Part shown: positions 50,249-64,000 of the stretch, piece by piece
Layout: the number at the start of each line of letters is the position of its first letter
Position numbering within the stretch: position 1 is the first letter of the stretch
Origin: Streptomyces sp. SDr-06
GTDB taxonomy: Bacteria; Actinomycetota; Actinomycetes; Streptomycetales; Streptomycetaceae
Direction: 5' to 3'
DNA: 64,000 nt
Assembly (NCBI RefSeq): GCF_003324565.1
Contig: NZ_QOLA01000028.1
Location: 31,685 to 95,684 of the forward strand
The notes under the pieces: model-generated
Told to the model about the DNA's origin: nothing
Seen by the model: the letters and a program-made list of their open reading frames with translations, nothing else
Database searches by the model: none
Position numbers and translations under genes: made by a program

Positions 50249-50557
50249 GGGGGCGCCTTTCGAGCGTGAGCCACCTGCTGGGTGTTCAGTCTAGGGGGGG
50301 TACGAAAGAGTGGGGCAACCGGGAGAGCGGACTTTGTACGCCATCGGTATGGCCGCGCCCCTGACAGCGGAACACTGGCCACGCTTGCTTCCACGTCTCC
50401 CTCAACTTGACGTACGGCCAAGGGAAACGGTTGCTCGGGCATCCCGTACGAGTGCTGTTTGGTCCGATCGGCGGTCAGCCGACCGGACCCGTCCGGCGTA
50501 TATGGGCTGTCAATGGTCGGAATCTGCCAGTTGAACACCGTCCGCCGACGGCCGCAC
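50249..50557. other. Intergenic region between ftsK and rodZ-like gene
   Basis: This 309-bp gap holds no credible gene. On the minus strand it carries the probable promoter of the rodZ-like gene near 50288-50318. No strong terminator for ftsK is visible; only a short CCGTC-GGC-GGACGG-like dyad lies close to the ftsK end. Confidence 0.6.
50288..50318 (-). promoter_or_regulatory. Candidate promoter of the rodZ-like gene
   Basis: On the minus strand TTGCCC (50318-50313) and TAGACT (50293-50288) are 19 bp apart, and the start codon follows about 40 bp later. TAGACT is a good housekeeping -10; the -35 is only fair. Confidence 0.45.
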
Positions 50558-53326
50558 TCAGGGAGCCTCCCCGCGGATGACGGCCAGCACTCCATCGAGT
50601 TCGTCCGGCTTGACCAGGACGTCGCGCGCCTTGGAGCCCTCGCTGGGACCGACGATGTTGCGCGACTCCATCAGGTCCATCAGCCGGCCCGCCTTGGCGA
50701 AGCCGACGCGGAGCTTGCGCTGGAGCATCGACGTCGAGCCGAACTGCGTGGACACCACCAGCTCGGCCGCCTGGCACAGGAGGTCCAGGTCGTCGCCGAT
50801 CTCCTCGTCGATCTCCTTCTTCTGCTTGGTACCGACCGTGACGTCGTCCCGGAAGACCGGGGCCATCTGGTCCTTGCAGTGCTGGACGACGGCCGCGATC
50901 TCGTCCTCGGTGACGAAGGCACCCTGGAGCCGGGTCGGCTTGTTCGCGCCCATCGGCAGGAACAGGCCGTCTCCCTTGCCGATCAGCTTCTCGGCGCCCG
51001 GCTGGTCGAGGATGACCCGGCTGTCGGCGAGCGAGGAGGTCGCGAACGCGAGCCGCGACGGCACGTTCGCCTTGATCAGGCCGGTGACGACGTCGACCGA
51101 GGGCCGCTGGGTGGCCAGCACCAGGTGGATGCCGGCCGCACGGGCCAGCTGGGTGATACGGACGATCGCGTCCTCCACATCGCGCGGAGCCACCATCATC
51201 AGGTCGGCGAGCTCGTCGACGATCACCAGGAGATAGGGATACGGCGTCAGCTCGCGTTCGCTGCCCTCGGGCAGCTTGACCTTGCCGTTGCGGATCGCCT
51301 CGTTGAAGTCGTCGATGTGGCGGAACCCGAACGCCGCGAGGTCGTCGTAGCGCAGGTCCATCTCGCGCACCACCCACTGGAGCGCCTCGGCGGCCCGCTT
51401 GGGGTTGGTGATGATCGGCGTGATCAGGTGCGGAATGCCCTCGTACGCCGTCAGCTCCACGCGCTTGGGGTCGACCAGCACCATGCGGACGTCCTCGGGC
51501 GTGGCCCGCACCATCACCGAGGTGATGAGGCAGTTGATGCAGGAGGACTTTCCGGAACCGGTGGCTCCGGCGACCAGGACGTGCGGCATCTTGGCGAGGT
51601 TGGCCATGACGTAGCCGCCCTCGACGTCCTTGCCGAGCGCCACCAGCATCGGATGGTCGTCCTCGGCCGCGTCCGCGAGGCGCAGCACGTCCCCGAGGTT
51701 GACCATCTCGCGGTCGGTATTGGGAATCTCGATACCGACAGCTGATTTCCCTGGAATCGGCGAGATGATCCGCACGTCCGGACTGGCGACCGCGTACGCG
51801 ATGTTCTTGGCGAGGGCGGTGATCCGCTCGACCTTGACGGCGGGCCCGAGCTCGACCTCGTACCGCGTGACCGTCGGGCCCCGGGTGAAGCCGGTGACGT
51901 TCGCGTCGACCTTGAACTCCATGAAGACGTTCTGCAGCGAAGCCACGACCGCGTCATTGGCGGCGCTGCGCGTCTTGCCGGGGCCGCCCTTCTCCAGGAG
52001 GTCGAGCGAGGGCAGCGCGTACGTGATGTCCCCGGCGAGCTGGAGCTGCTCGGCGCGCGGGGGCAGCGACTCGGCCGCGGGGGGCGCCGGCTTCGTCAGA
52101 TCCATGACGACGGGCTTCGCGCCCGGGGTGGCCTTCGGCGCGGCCTTCGCCGCCGGGGCCTCGGTCTCGGTCTCGGCGGCGCGGGCGGTCGGCAGCGGGG
52201 TGGCCTGCTCGCGGTCCCGCTCGACGGAGACGCCCTGCGTCAGGTCGGCGACGACGGGCGAGGGGGGCAGCCCGTTGAGGACGGCGCCGTCCAGGGCCGC
52301 GGCCGCGGCGGCGGCCACGTCGACAGGGTCGAGGCCGTTCTCGAACGCCGGTTGGACCGACGCGCGCCGCGGCTTGCGGCGCCGCGAGAGCGCCTCTTCC
52401 TCGGCCCGGTCCGGGTCCTGCTCGACCGGGGCGGCGGGGCGGCGCCGGGAGCGCGGCGCGGGCTCGTCCTCGCGCCACTCGTCGCCGTAGAGCCCCTCCT
52501 CGCCGATCTCCTCCGGCAGCGGTTCGATGACGCCGAGCCTGACGCCGAGCAGCCGCAGCCGCTGCGGGATGGCGTTGACCGGCGTCGCGGTGACCACCAG
52601 CAGACCGAAGACCGTGAGCAGCACCAGCATCGGCACGGCCAGGACGTCGCCGAGCGTGAACTCCAGCGGCTTGGACGCGGCCCAGCCGATCAGGCCGCCC
52701 GCGTCCTGCAGGGCGTCGGTGCCGTCGTTGCGGCCGGGCGAACCACAGGCGATGTGGACCTGCCCGAGGATGCCGAGGACGAGCGCGGACAGGCCGATGA
52801 CGATCCGCCCGTTGGCCTCCGGCTTCTCGGGATAGAGGATGAGCCGGATCGCGATGGCGCCGAGCAGCAGCGGCACCACCACGTCGAGCCGGCCGAACGC
52901 GCCGGTCACCAGCATCTGCACGAGGTCGCCGACCGGTCCGCGCAGATTCGACCAGGTGCCGGCGGCGACGATCAGCGCGAGCCCGAGCAGGAGCAGCGCG
53001 ACGCCGTCCTTGCGGTGGGCCGGGTCCAGCCCCTTGGCTCCCCGTCCTATGCCGCGGAACATCGCGCCCACGGCGTGCGCGGCGCCGAGCCAGACGGCGC
53101 GCACCAGCCTGTACAGGCCCCCGGTCGGGGACGGCGCCGCCTTGGGAGCGGGCTTGGGCGCCACCGCCTTCTTGGCGGGCGCCTTCCTCGGTGCGGTCTT
53201 CTTCGCGGGCGCCTTGGGGGCCGCGGCTTTCTTCGCGGGCGCAGCCTTCTTCGCCGGGGTACGGCCGGTGCGCTTCGCGGTGCCCGCCGTGCCCTGGGAA
53301 CCCTTGCCGGACGTACGTGAGGCCAT
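50558..53326 (-). CDS. ftsK: DNA translocase FtsK
   Basis: The 922-residue protein pumps DNA through closing sporulation septa. The N terminus is a Lys/Ala/Pro-rich histone-H1-like tract (about 20-65: repeated PAKK), then four hydrophobic helices (about 105-260), a disordered linker, and the motor with Walker A HVLVAGATGSGKSSCIN, VDPKRVELTAYEGIPHL and Walker B YLLVIVDELADLMM. The C-terminal gamma winged helix (TSMLQRKLRVGFAKAGRLMD) recognises KOPS. ATG 53326 gives MASRTSGKG; the longer frame to 53380 is unlikely. osaB upstream ends in a terminator, so ftsK has its own promoter. Confidence 0.96.
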   Translation of the reverse strand: MASRTSGKGSQGTAGTAKRTGRTPAKKAAPAKKAAAPKAPAKKTAPRKAPAKKAVAPKPAPKAAPSPTGGLYRLVRAVWLGAAHAVGAMFRGIGRGAKGLDPAHRKDGVALLLLGLALIVAAGTWSNLRGPVGDLVQMLVTGAFGRLDVVVPLLLGAIAIRLILYPEKPEANGRIVIGLSALVLGILGQVHIACGSPGRNDGTDALQDAGGLIGWAASKPLEFTLGDVLAVPMLVLLTVFGLLVVTATPVNAIPQRLRLLGVRLGVIEPLPEEIGEEGLYGDEWREDEPAPRSRRRPAAPVEQDPDRAEEEALSRRRKPRRASVQPAFENGLDPVDVAAAAAAALDGAVLNGLPPSPVVADLTQGVSVERDREQATPLPTARAAETETEAPAAKAAPKATPGAKPVVMDLTKPAPPAAESLPPRAEQLQLAGDITYALPSLDLLEKGGPGKTRSAANDAVVASLQNVFMEFKVDANVTGFTRGPTVTRYEVELGPAVKVERITALAKNIAYAVASPDVRIISPIPGKSAVGIEIPNTDREMVNLGDVLRLADAAEDDHPMLVALGKDVEGGYVMANLAKMPHVLVAGATGSGKSSCINCLITSVMVRATPEDVRMVLVDPKRVELTAYEGIPHLITPIITNPKRAAEALQWVVREMDLRYDDLAAFGFRHIDDFNEAIRNGKVKLPEGSERELTPYPYLLVIVDELADLMMVAPRDVEDAIVRITQLARAAGIHLVLATQRPSVDVVTGLIKANVPSRLAFATSSLADSRVILDQPGAEKLIGKGDGLFLPMGANKPTRLQGAFVTEDEIAAVVQHCKDQMAPVFRDDVTVGTKQKKEIDEEIGDDLDLLCQAAELVVSTQFGSTSMLQRKLRVGFAKAGRLMDLMESRNIVGPSEGSKARDVLVKPDELDGVLAVIRGEAP

Positions 53327-53407
53327 GGTGCTGAGGTTACCTGGGTCGGCGGCGGTGGACACGTGTGCTTCCGGCATCACCCGTCCGTGTCGTACGCCCC
53401 AAGGATG

Positions 53408-53438
53408 CTGACGCCATGTCAGCCGGACATGGCGTCAG
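53408..53438 (-). terminator. Terminator downstream of osaB
   Basis: A 13-bp perfect stem CTGACGCCATGTC / GACATGGCGTCAG with loop AGCCG, starting 11 bp after the osaB stop. Confidence 0.85.
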
Positions 53439-53448
53439 TTCCGGGCCG

Positions 53449-54120
53449 TCAGTTCTGCGAGGGGAGCGTGGGCGCGCCGCCGGTGCCGGGCTCCAGCGCG
53501 TCCAATGCCCGCCGCAGGCCGGTGAGCTTGCGCTCCAGGTGGGCGGCCGTGGCGACCGCGGCGGCGTCGGCCGAGTCGTCGTCGAGTTGCTTGGAGAGCG
53601 CCTCGGCCTGCTCCTCAACTGCCGCGAGCCGCGCGGACAGTTCGGCCAGCAGGCCCGCGGACTCCTTGGCCGCACCGCCCTGGCCGCCCTCCAACTGGAG
53701 CCGCAGCAGGGCCGCCTGCTCGCGCAGCTGGCAGTTCTTCATGTACAGCTCGACGAAGACCGAGACCTTGGCGCGCAGCACCCACGGGTCGAACGGCTTC
53801 GAGATGTAGTCCACGGCACCCGCCGCGTAGCCCCGGAAGGTGTGATGGGGCCCGTGGTTGATGGCCGTGAGGAAGATGATCGGGATGTCCCGCGTCCGCT
53901 CGCGCCGCTTGATGTGCGCGGCGGTCTCGAACCCGTCCATTCCGGGCATCTGGACGTCCAGCAGAATGACCGCGAAATCGTCCGTAAGCAGCGCTTTGAG
54001 CGCTTCCTCCCCTGACGATGCCCGCACCAGTGTCTGATCGAGCGCAGAGAGGATGGCCTCCAGCGCCAGCAGATTCTCCGGCCGGTCATCGACCAGGAGG
54101 ATCTTGGCCTTCTGCACCAT
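53449..54120 (-). CDS. osaB: Response regulator OsaB with C-terminal coiled coil
   Basis: The 223-residue protein has a receiver domain (ILLVDDRPENLLALEAIL, phospho-acceptor Asp in VILLDVQMPGMDG near residue 55, Thr in FLTAI, Lys in YISKPFDP) and, instead of a DNA-binding domain, a long Gln/Glu/Ala-rich coiled coil (about 135-215). That architecture and the position between ftsK and the large hybrid kinase match OsaB, the osmoadaptation regulator of Streptomyces coelicolor. ATG 54120; the longer frame to 54258 is unlikely. Signalling is probably by protein-protein contact. A terminator follows. Confidence 0.85.
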   Translation of the reverse strand: MVQKAKILLVDDRPENLLALEAILSALDQTLVRASSGEEALKALLTDDFAVILLDVQMPGMDGFETAAHIKRRERTRDIPIIFLTAINHGPHHTFRGYAAGAVDYISKPFDPWVLRAKVSVFVELYMKNCQLREQAALLRLQLEGGQGGAAKESAGLLAELSARLAAVEEQAEALSKQLDDDSADAAAVATAAHLERKLTGLRRALDALEPGTGGAPTLPSQN

Positions 54121-54364
54121 GGCCCGTCCTCCTCGCCCCGGCAGTGCACCGGGCGCCGCCCCAGGGGACGACTCCCTTGCGTCGCCCGTCCTTGTGCCGG
54201 TCATGGTAGCCGCACCCCGCCTGTCGCCACACCCTGTCACCGCGATGTCACTGTGCACGTAGCAGAAACGCAGTGGGAGACCAGAAGGTTCCCCGAATAC
54301 CGCCGCCTCACACGCCTTCGGCCACAGCGAGTCAACGACACCCGGGGTTCCCTCCGGCCGACGA

Positions 54365-59875
<5,511 letters not shown>

Positions 59876-60180
59876 CGTGTCCCTCCCGCAAGGGTTGACC
59901 GCACTGCCCGGGCTGTCTCCGGAAGCATGCCCAGTGTTTCACCATGGCCGAACCAGGCCATAACAGTTCGGCAGCTTCGCATATCCGTCCCCGCCCACGG
60001 AGGGCGGAAACACTGGTGACCGGCATCCGCTCGGACAGCGAAGGTAAGTAACCTGGCTTCCGGCTGTCCAGCCGCCCCGGTCCGCCCGGCATGGGGGCGG
60101 TTCGTACCCTTCTGCTCGGTAAAGCTTGGGGGAGGGCGGCACAAAGGACGACCACGGGACACCGGAGGGGGCGGGCCGAC
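59876..60180. other. Divergent promoter region between osaA and osaC
   Basis: This 305-bp region has no gene. It must hold divergent promoters for osaA and osaC. GGGTAC occurs on the minus strand at 60104-60109 but without the GNNT element expected 14-16 bp upstream for SigB promoters. No other recognisable operator was found. Confidence 0.6.
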
Positions 60181-62883
60181 ATGGGATTGTTGATTCCCGG
60201 AGAGCACGTTCCGGAGCCCCGGCAGGAAAAACCGGGCGACGAGACGCGTACGAGGAGTTCTGTGATCACCGCGCGGGCGGCAGCCAGCTTCGACCCTGTC
60301 GGGCGGTCGGTCGCGACCGCCCGCGCCTTCGTCCGGGACACCCTCCAGGGGTGGGGGTACGCCGACGTCGTCGACGACGCCGTGGTCCTCACCAGCGAGC
60401 TGGTCACCAACGCGGTGGTCCACGCCGGCACCAAGGCGGACGTCCTGTGCCTGCGGTCCGACGACGGCGTACGCGTCGAAGTGGCCGACCGCTACCCCGA
60501 ACGTGAGGTTCCGCTCCTCGGCTCCCCCGCCGACATCGCGGGCCCCGATCGCGAGAACGGCCGTGGGCTGCTGCTCTGCGCCGCCCTCGCCTCCCGCTGG
60601 GGCGTCGAGTACACGCCGACCAGAAAGAACGTCTGGTTCCAACTCGACCTCCCCAACCGGCCGGTGGGCACCCGCTCGGCCGGCCCCGCCCTGCCGACCG
60701 CGCTGCTCCCGGTCGCCGACGGCAGAGTCCGCGTCGCGGTCGTCCAGATCGACCGCGCCGGAGCCGTACGCGCCTGGAACGAGGACGCCGAGGAACTCTT
60801 CGGCTACCCCGCCGAGCAGGTCACCGGAAAGCCACTCACCGACTTCGCGGCCTGGCCGCACACCCCCGGAACCTCCACCGGCATCGTCGAGGCCCTCCAA
60901 CTCTCGCGCTGGGAAGGCACGTACGGGATAAGAGGCGCCGACGGCCGGGTGGTCCCGGTCTACGCCTCGCACCTGCGCGTCCGCGACACCGAGGGCGAGC
61001 CCTCCACGGTCTGCCTGCTGGTGCGCGACGACGAGCGGGCGGTCCTGCAGACCCCGGCCCGCCAGCCCGCCACCGACCCGGCCACGCTGGGCGAGAACCG
61101 CACCATCGACCCGTTCGAGGTCTTCATCGGCTCCCCCGCCCCCGACGACCTCGACGGCCTGCTCCAGCGCACCGTCGAACGCGCCCGCGACATGCTCGAC
61201 GGCGACTCCGCCTTCCTGCTGCTCGCCACCGACGACGAGACGGAGCTGGAGGTCCGGGCCACCACCGGCCTCCCCTCGGCCCGCCAGCGCTTCGCCCGCG
61301 TGCCCGTCGAGGCCGGGACCGGACGGTACGGCTCGGCGCGGATGCCCGCCGTCCACGAGGACCTCGCGGCCGTGCCGGGCGCCGTCCCGCTCCTGGAAAG
61401 CACCGGCATGCGCTCGGTCGTCACCGTGCCGCTCAAGGTCGAGGGCCGCCTCACCGGCTCGCTCGGTGTCGCCGCCGAATCCCCCGGCCGGTACTCCAAC
61501 GAGGAGGCCCTGCGCCTCCAGTTCGCCGCCGACCGCATCGCTCTCGCCGTCGAATCGGCCCGCCTCGGTGAGCTGGAACGCCTGCGCAGGGGCTCCTTGA
61601 GCTTCCTCGTAGAGGCCTCCGACCTGCTGGCCGGCACCCTGGACCGCGACCAGACGCTGGCCCTGATGGCCCAGATGACCGTCCCCACCCTGGCCACCTG
61701 GTGCGCCGTCTACACGATCGCGGACCAGGCCTCGGACCCGTACCTCTCCTATGTGCTCCACGAGGACGAGGAGCGCATCGACGGCCTCAAGGCCCTCCTC
61801 TCCAAGATCAACCCGCCGGAGCCGGTGCCCACCCCCGGCGCCCGCGTCTGGACGGCTCCCGGCGAGGCGGCCCACCAGGCCGCGCTCCGGGTGTCCATGC
61901 GCGACTTCGGCCGCTCCGGCAGCCCCCACACGGGCGGCGGTCTCGGCACCACCCTGTCAACGGCGGCCGCGGTCGGCGGCGAAACCGTCGTCCTGCCGCT
62001 CGTCGCCCGCAACCGCGTGATCGGCATGCTGACACTTGGCAAGCCGTCAGATGACCATTTCCGTCAGGAGATTCTCGAACTGGCCGAGGACCTCTCCCGC
62101 CGAGCCGCCCTCGCCCTGGACAACGCGCGCCTGTACTCCGAGCGCATGGCCATCAGCCGCTCCCTCCAGCGCTCCCTGCTGCCGCCCGGCCTGCCGCAGA
62201 TCCCGGGCGTCGAGGTCGAGGTGATCTACCGAGCGGCCGGCGAGGGCAACGAGGTGGGCGGCGACTTCTACGACCTCTTCCCCATCCGGGACGGCGCGTA
62301 CGGCTTCGCGATCGGCGACGTCTGCGGCACGGGCCCGGAGGCCGCCGCGGTCACCGGCCTCGCCCGGCACGCCCTGCGCCTGCTCGCCCGCGAGGGCTTC
62401 GGCGGACCCGCGGTCCTGGAGCGCCTGAACGCGGCCATCCTCGACGAAGGCGCCCGCAGCCGCTTCCTGACCCTCCTGTACGGCGAGTTGTGGCCCCAGG
62501 AGGACGGCAGCGCCATCCTGAAGATCGTCTGCGCCGGACATCCCCTCCCGCTGCGCCTGCGCCAGAACGGCACCGTGGAACCGGCTGCGGACCCGCAGCC
62601 GCTGCTCGGCGTGATGGACGACCTGGAGCTGTACGAGCAGACCATCACCCTCGACCCGGGCGACGTCCTGCTCTGCGTGACCGATGGGATCACCGAGCGC
62701 CGCGAAGGCACCAGGATGCTGGGCGACGACGGGCTCACGGACGTCCTCGCCACGTGCACGGGGCTCACCGCGGGCGCGGTCGCGGCACGCGTCCTGCGCG
62801 CCGTGGAACGGTTCGCCGCCGAACCGGCCTCCGACGACATGGCGATCCTCTCCATGCGCATCCCGGAGCAGACCAACCGATAA
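60181..62883 (+). CDS. osaC: Multidomain regulator OsaC (kinase-PAS-GAF-GAF-PP2C)
   Basis: The 900-residue protein begins with an RsbW-like HATPase domain (VLTSELVTNAVVHAG near 70, RENGRGLLL near 123), then a PAS domain (about 180-290: AWNEDAEELFGYPAEQVTG), two GAF domains (about 320-480 and 490-650) and a PP2C/SpoIIE phosphatase (EVGGDFYDLFPI near 693, VTDGITERREG near 836, SDDMAILSM near 885). This matches OsaC of Streptomyces coelicolor, which binds SigB through its kinase domain and helps reset the osmotic response. ATG 60181; upstream in-frame extension to 60091 is unsupported. It is divergent from osaA and ends in a hairpin before tRNA-Thr. Confidence 0.88.
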   Translation: MGLLIPGEHVPEPRQEKPGDETRTRSSVITARAAASFDPVGRSVATARAFVRDTLQGWGYADVVDDAVVLTSELVTNAVVHAGTKADVLCLRSDDGVRVEVADRYPEREVPLLGSPADIAGPDRENGRGLLLCAALASRWGVEYTPTRKNVWFQLDLPNRPVGTRSAGPALPTALLPVADGRVRVAVVQIDRAGAVRAWNEDAEELFGYPAEQVTGKPLTDFAAWPHTPGTSTGIVEALQLSRWEGTYGIRGADGRVVPVYASHLRVRDTEGEPSTVCLLVRDDERAVLQTPARQPATDPATLGENRTIDPFEVFIGSPAPDDLDGLLQRTVERARDMLDGDSAFLLLATDDETELEVRATTGLPSARQRFARVPVEAGTGRYGSARMPAVHEDLAAVPGAVPLLESTGMRSVVTVPLKVEGRLTGSLGVAAESPGRYSNEEALRLQFAADRIALAVESARLGELERLRRGSLSFLVEASDLLAGTLDRDQTLALMAQMTVPTLATWCAVYTIADQASDPYLSYVLHEDEERIDGLKALLSKINPPEPVPTPGARVWTAPGEAAHQAALRVSMRDFGRSGSPHTGGGLGTTLSTAAAVGGETVVLPLVARNRVIGMLTLGKPSDDHFRQEILELAEDLSRRAALALDNARLYSERMAISRSLQRSLLPPGLPQIPGVEVEVIYRAAGEGNEVGGDFYDLFPIRDGAYGFAIGDVCGTGPEAAAVTGLARHALRLLAREGFGGPAVLERLNAAILDEGARSRFLTLLYGELWPQEDGSAILKIVCAGHPLPLRLRQNGTVEPAADPQPLLGVMDDLELYEQTITLDPGDVLLCVTDGITERREGTRMLGDDGLTDVLATCTGLTAGAVAARVLRAVERFAAEPASDDMAILSMRIPEQTNR

Positions 62884-62899
62884 GGCCGAGAGGGTACGC

Positions 62900-62930
62900 G
62901 AAAGGCCCCGCCCAATGGGCGGGACCTTTC
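62900..62930. terminator. Terminator between osaC and tRNA-Thr
   Basis: GAAAGG-C-CCCGCCC pairs with GGGCGGG-A-CCTTTC (one C/A mismatch) around loop AAT. It lies 17 bp after osaC and 10 bp beyond the tRNA 3' end, so it can serve both convergent transcripts. Confidence 0.82.
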
Positions 62931-62939
62931 ACATTGCTG

Positions 62940-63012
62940 AGCCCCCATGCGGAATCGAACCGCAGACCTTCTCCTTACCATGGAGACGCTCTACCGACTG
63001 AGCTATAGGGGC
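62940..63012 (-). tRNA. tRNA-Thr (anticodon GGT)
   Basis: The minus strand folds as a 73-nt cloverleaf: acceptor GCCCCTA / TGGGGGC (one T-G pair), D arm GCTC..GAGC, anticodon stem TCTCC / GGAGA with loop ATGGTAA giving anticodon GGT, variable loop AGGTC, and T arm TGCGG-TTCGATT-CCGCA. The discriminator base is T and CCA is not encoded. It decodes ACC and ACU, the dominant Thr codons here. Confidence 0.95.
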
Positions 63013-63101
63013 CGGTTGTTGTTTCGGGGTTTCCCCCTCACCAACGAGATAAAGCATACCCCGAATCAGACGGTGTTCCGAACCACGGTCACCGGTTCCG
63101 G

Positions 63102-63803
63102 CTACGCGGGTTGCAGCAGGCCGCCGAGCGCGTTACAGACGGATACCAACCGCCGCAATTCAGGCTCCGAAAGCACGTCGAGCGACGGCAGCGCGAGCGT
63201 TTCGTCGGCAGCCCGCTCGGTCTCGCCGAGCTCCCACCCGTCCCGCCTGAACTCCCGCATCCTGTGGACGGGAATGGGCACGGGCACTTCGCACGCGACC
63301 CCTCGCCGCCGCAACAGCCGCGCGAACGCGTCCCGGTCGGGCCGCCCGTTGCCGGGCACGCGCACCACGTACCGCTGATAGCGATGCCCTTCGGCGGGCG
63401 CGGGCGTCTCCACTCCCACGAGCCGCCGGTCCAAGTACCCGGCCCGCGTCCGCCGTTGGGCCACGTCACCACCGAGGTCCTGGCGGTCCTCCTCCTCAAG
63501 AAGCAACAGCCCGTGCCCGGAGGCCAGTTCGGCGAACGGCGCCCTGACCACCGGATACCCGAAGCGGCGTACGAGCAGGACAGCGGCGGTCCTGGACGTG
63601 ACGGCCCCGCGTACGGCTTCCGGCGCCAGGCAGTAGGTCAGCGGATCGATGTCGGCGAACACCGGCACCGCTCCCGCGGCGACGACGGCCCGGGCCAACT
63701 CCCCCGTGTCGTAGGCCGGCACGATCACCTCGTCACCCGTCGCGACCCCGGCGGACTTGAGCGCTGCTGTCATCCCCATGACAGCGGATCGTCCTCTTGC
63801 CAC
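63102..63803 (-). CDS. Shortened DegT/DnrJ/EryC1/StrS aminotransferase-like protein lacking the PLP lysine
   Basis: The 233-residue product shows the N-terminal part of the DegT fold: MGMTAALKSAGVATGDEVIVPAYD, AGAVPVFADIDPLTYCLAPEAV, TAAVLLVRRFGYPV, then jumps after GLLLLEEEDRQDLGG to the C-terminal domain (RYQRYVVRVPGN, ALPSLDVLSEPELRRLVSV). Family members are about 370 residues; the missing middle is where the PLP-binding lysine lies, and no substitute SxxxK is visible. It is therefore probably not a standard aminotransferase. GTG 63803 is used; ATG 63779 or 63773 with AGAGGA upstream are alternatives. It lies between tRNA-Thr and the rRNA operon. Confidence 0.75.
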   Translation of the reverse strand: MARGRSAVMGMTAALKSAGVATGDEVIVPAYDTGELARAVVAAGAVPVFADIDPLTYCLAPEAVRGAVTSRTAAVLLVRRFGYPVVRAPFAELASGHGLLLLEEEDRQDLGGDVAQRRTRAGYLDRRLVGVETPAPAEGHRYQRYVVRVPGNGRPDRDAFARLLRRRGVACEVPVPIPVHRMREFRRDGWELGETERAADETLALPSLDVLSEPELRRLVSVCNALGGLLQPA

Positions 63804-63824
63804 ATGAACGCCAGGTGAGCGGAC

Positions 63825-63869
63825 ACAAAAAAACGCTGGCCCCCGAACCGAAGTTCAGGGGCCAGCGTT
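63825..63869 (-). terminator. Intrinsic terminator of the rRNA operon
   Basis: AACGCTGGCCCC pairs with GGGGCCAGCGTT; an inner GAAC-CGAA-GTTC hairpin extends the stem past one mismatch. On the minus strand it is followed by a run of seven T. It begins about 9 bp after the 5S 3' end. This is the only canonical T-tract terminator noted in the window. Confidence 0.92.
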
Positions 63870-63877
63870 GAAGATTT

Positions 63878-63996
63878 GTTCGGCGGCGTCCTACTCTCCC
63901 ACAGGGTCCCCCCTGCAGTACCATCGGCGCTGAAAGGCTTAGCTTCCGGGTTCGGAATGTAACCGGGCGTTTCCCTAACGCTATGACCACCGAAAC
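63878..63996 (-). rRNA. rrf: 5S ribosomal RNA
   Basis: The minus strand reads from GTTTCGGTGGTCATAGCG through GGGAAACGCCCGGTTACATT, CCGAACCCGGAAGCTAAG, CAGCGCCGATGGTACTGC and GTGGGAGAGTAGGACGCCGC, the typical actinobacterial 5S, about 119 nt and essentially complete. The 23S and 16S genes should lie beyond the right edge. Confidence 0.96.
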
Positions 63997-64000
63997 ACTA

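Noticed and set aside
60104..60109. GGGTAC word as a SigB promoter for osaA
   Set aside because: The required GNNT element is not found 14-16 bp upstream on the minus strand.

Overview
The window is chromosomal DNA of a Streptomyces-type actinomycete. The evidence is very high G+C, frequent GTG/TTG starts, translationally coupled genes, and a gene order I recognise from the recA to ftsK part of streptomycete chromosomes. Most content is core genome, with several lineage-type accessory genes and some unusual intergenic DNA.

Layout. 1-4.8 kb (minus strand): the promoter-proximal end of an NRPS-independent siderophore operon (diaminobutyrate aminotransferase, IucA/IucC synthetase, acyltransferase, and a second IucA/IucC synthetase cut by the window edge) behind an iron-box-like operator. 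5.0-7.6 kb: two tandem paralogous trypsin-like lipoprotein proteases. 7.6-19.9 kb: hflX, an M1 peptidase, the RelA/SpoT homologue rshA, dapF, miaA, miaB, small acidic and antitoxin-like proteins, and a TAXI-type binding protein. 19.9-28.3 kb: the gluK-gluR two-component system and the gluABCD glutamate transporter, plus an FAD monooxygenase, bounded by heptanucleotide repeat arrays in opposite orientation. 28.3-29.6 kb: a cysteine dioxygenase-rhodanese operon preceded by a short, apparently leaderless, cysteine-containing leader peptide. 29.8-31.7 kb: recA-recX with an SOS-type operator.

31.9-38.8 kb: two separate AzlC-AzlD amino-acid exporter pairs, one beside a CGNR zinc-finger regulator and one beside an AraC regulator, with an AI-2E-type permease, a DUF3046 protein and a toroid-like protein between them. 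38.9-46.6 kb: lhr helicase, an endonuclease VIII-type glycosylase, an SDR, dps and clgR. 46.7-53.3 kb: rimO-pgsA-cinA, a RodZ-like protein and ftsK. 53.4-62.9 kb: the osaB-osaA-osaC osmoadaptation regulators, including a cytoplasmic hybrid kinase with about ten 92-residue HAMP-type repeats. 62.9-64 kb: tRNA-Thr(GGT), a shortened DegT-like protein that appears to lack the catalytic lysine, and the 5S rRNA gene with its terminator, marking the 3' end of an rRNA operon that continues to the right.

The observations most worth following are the leaderless Cys leader peptide with a well-placed promoter (28328-28450), the heptamer arrays around the glu locus, the near-palindrome between azlC and the CGNR gene, the poly-HAMP kinase, the lysine-less DegT-like protein, and the degenerate synthetase centre of RshA. 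No CRISPR array, prophage or insertion sequence was seen.
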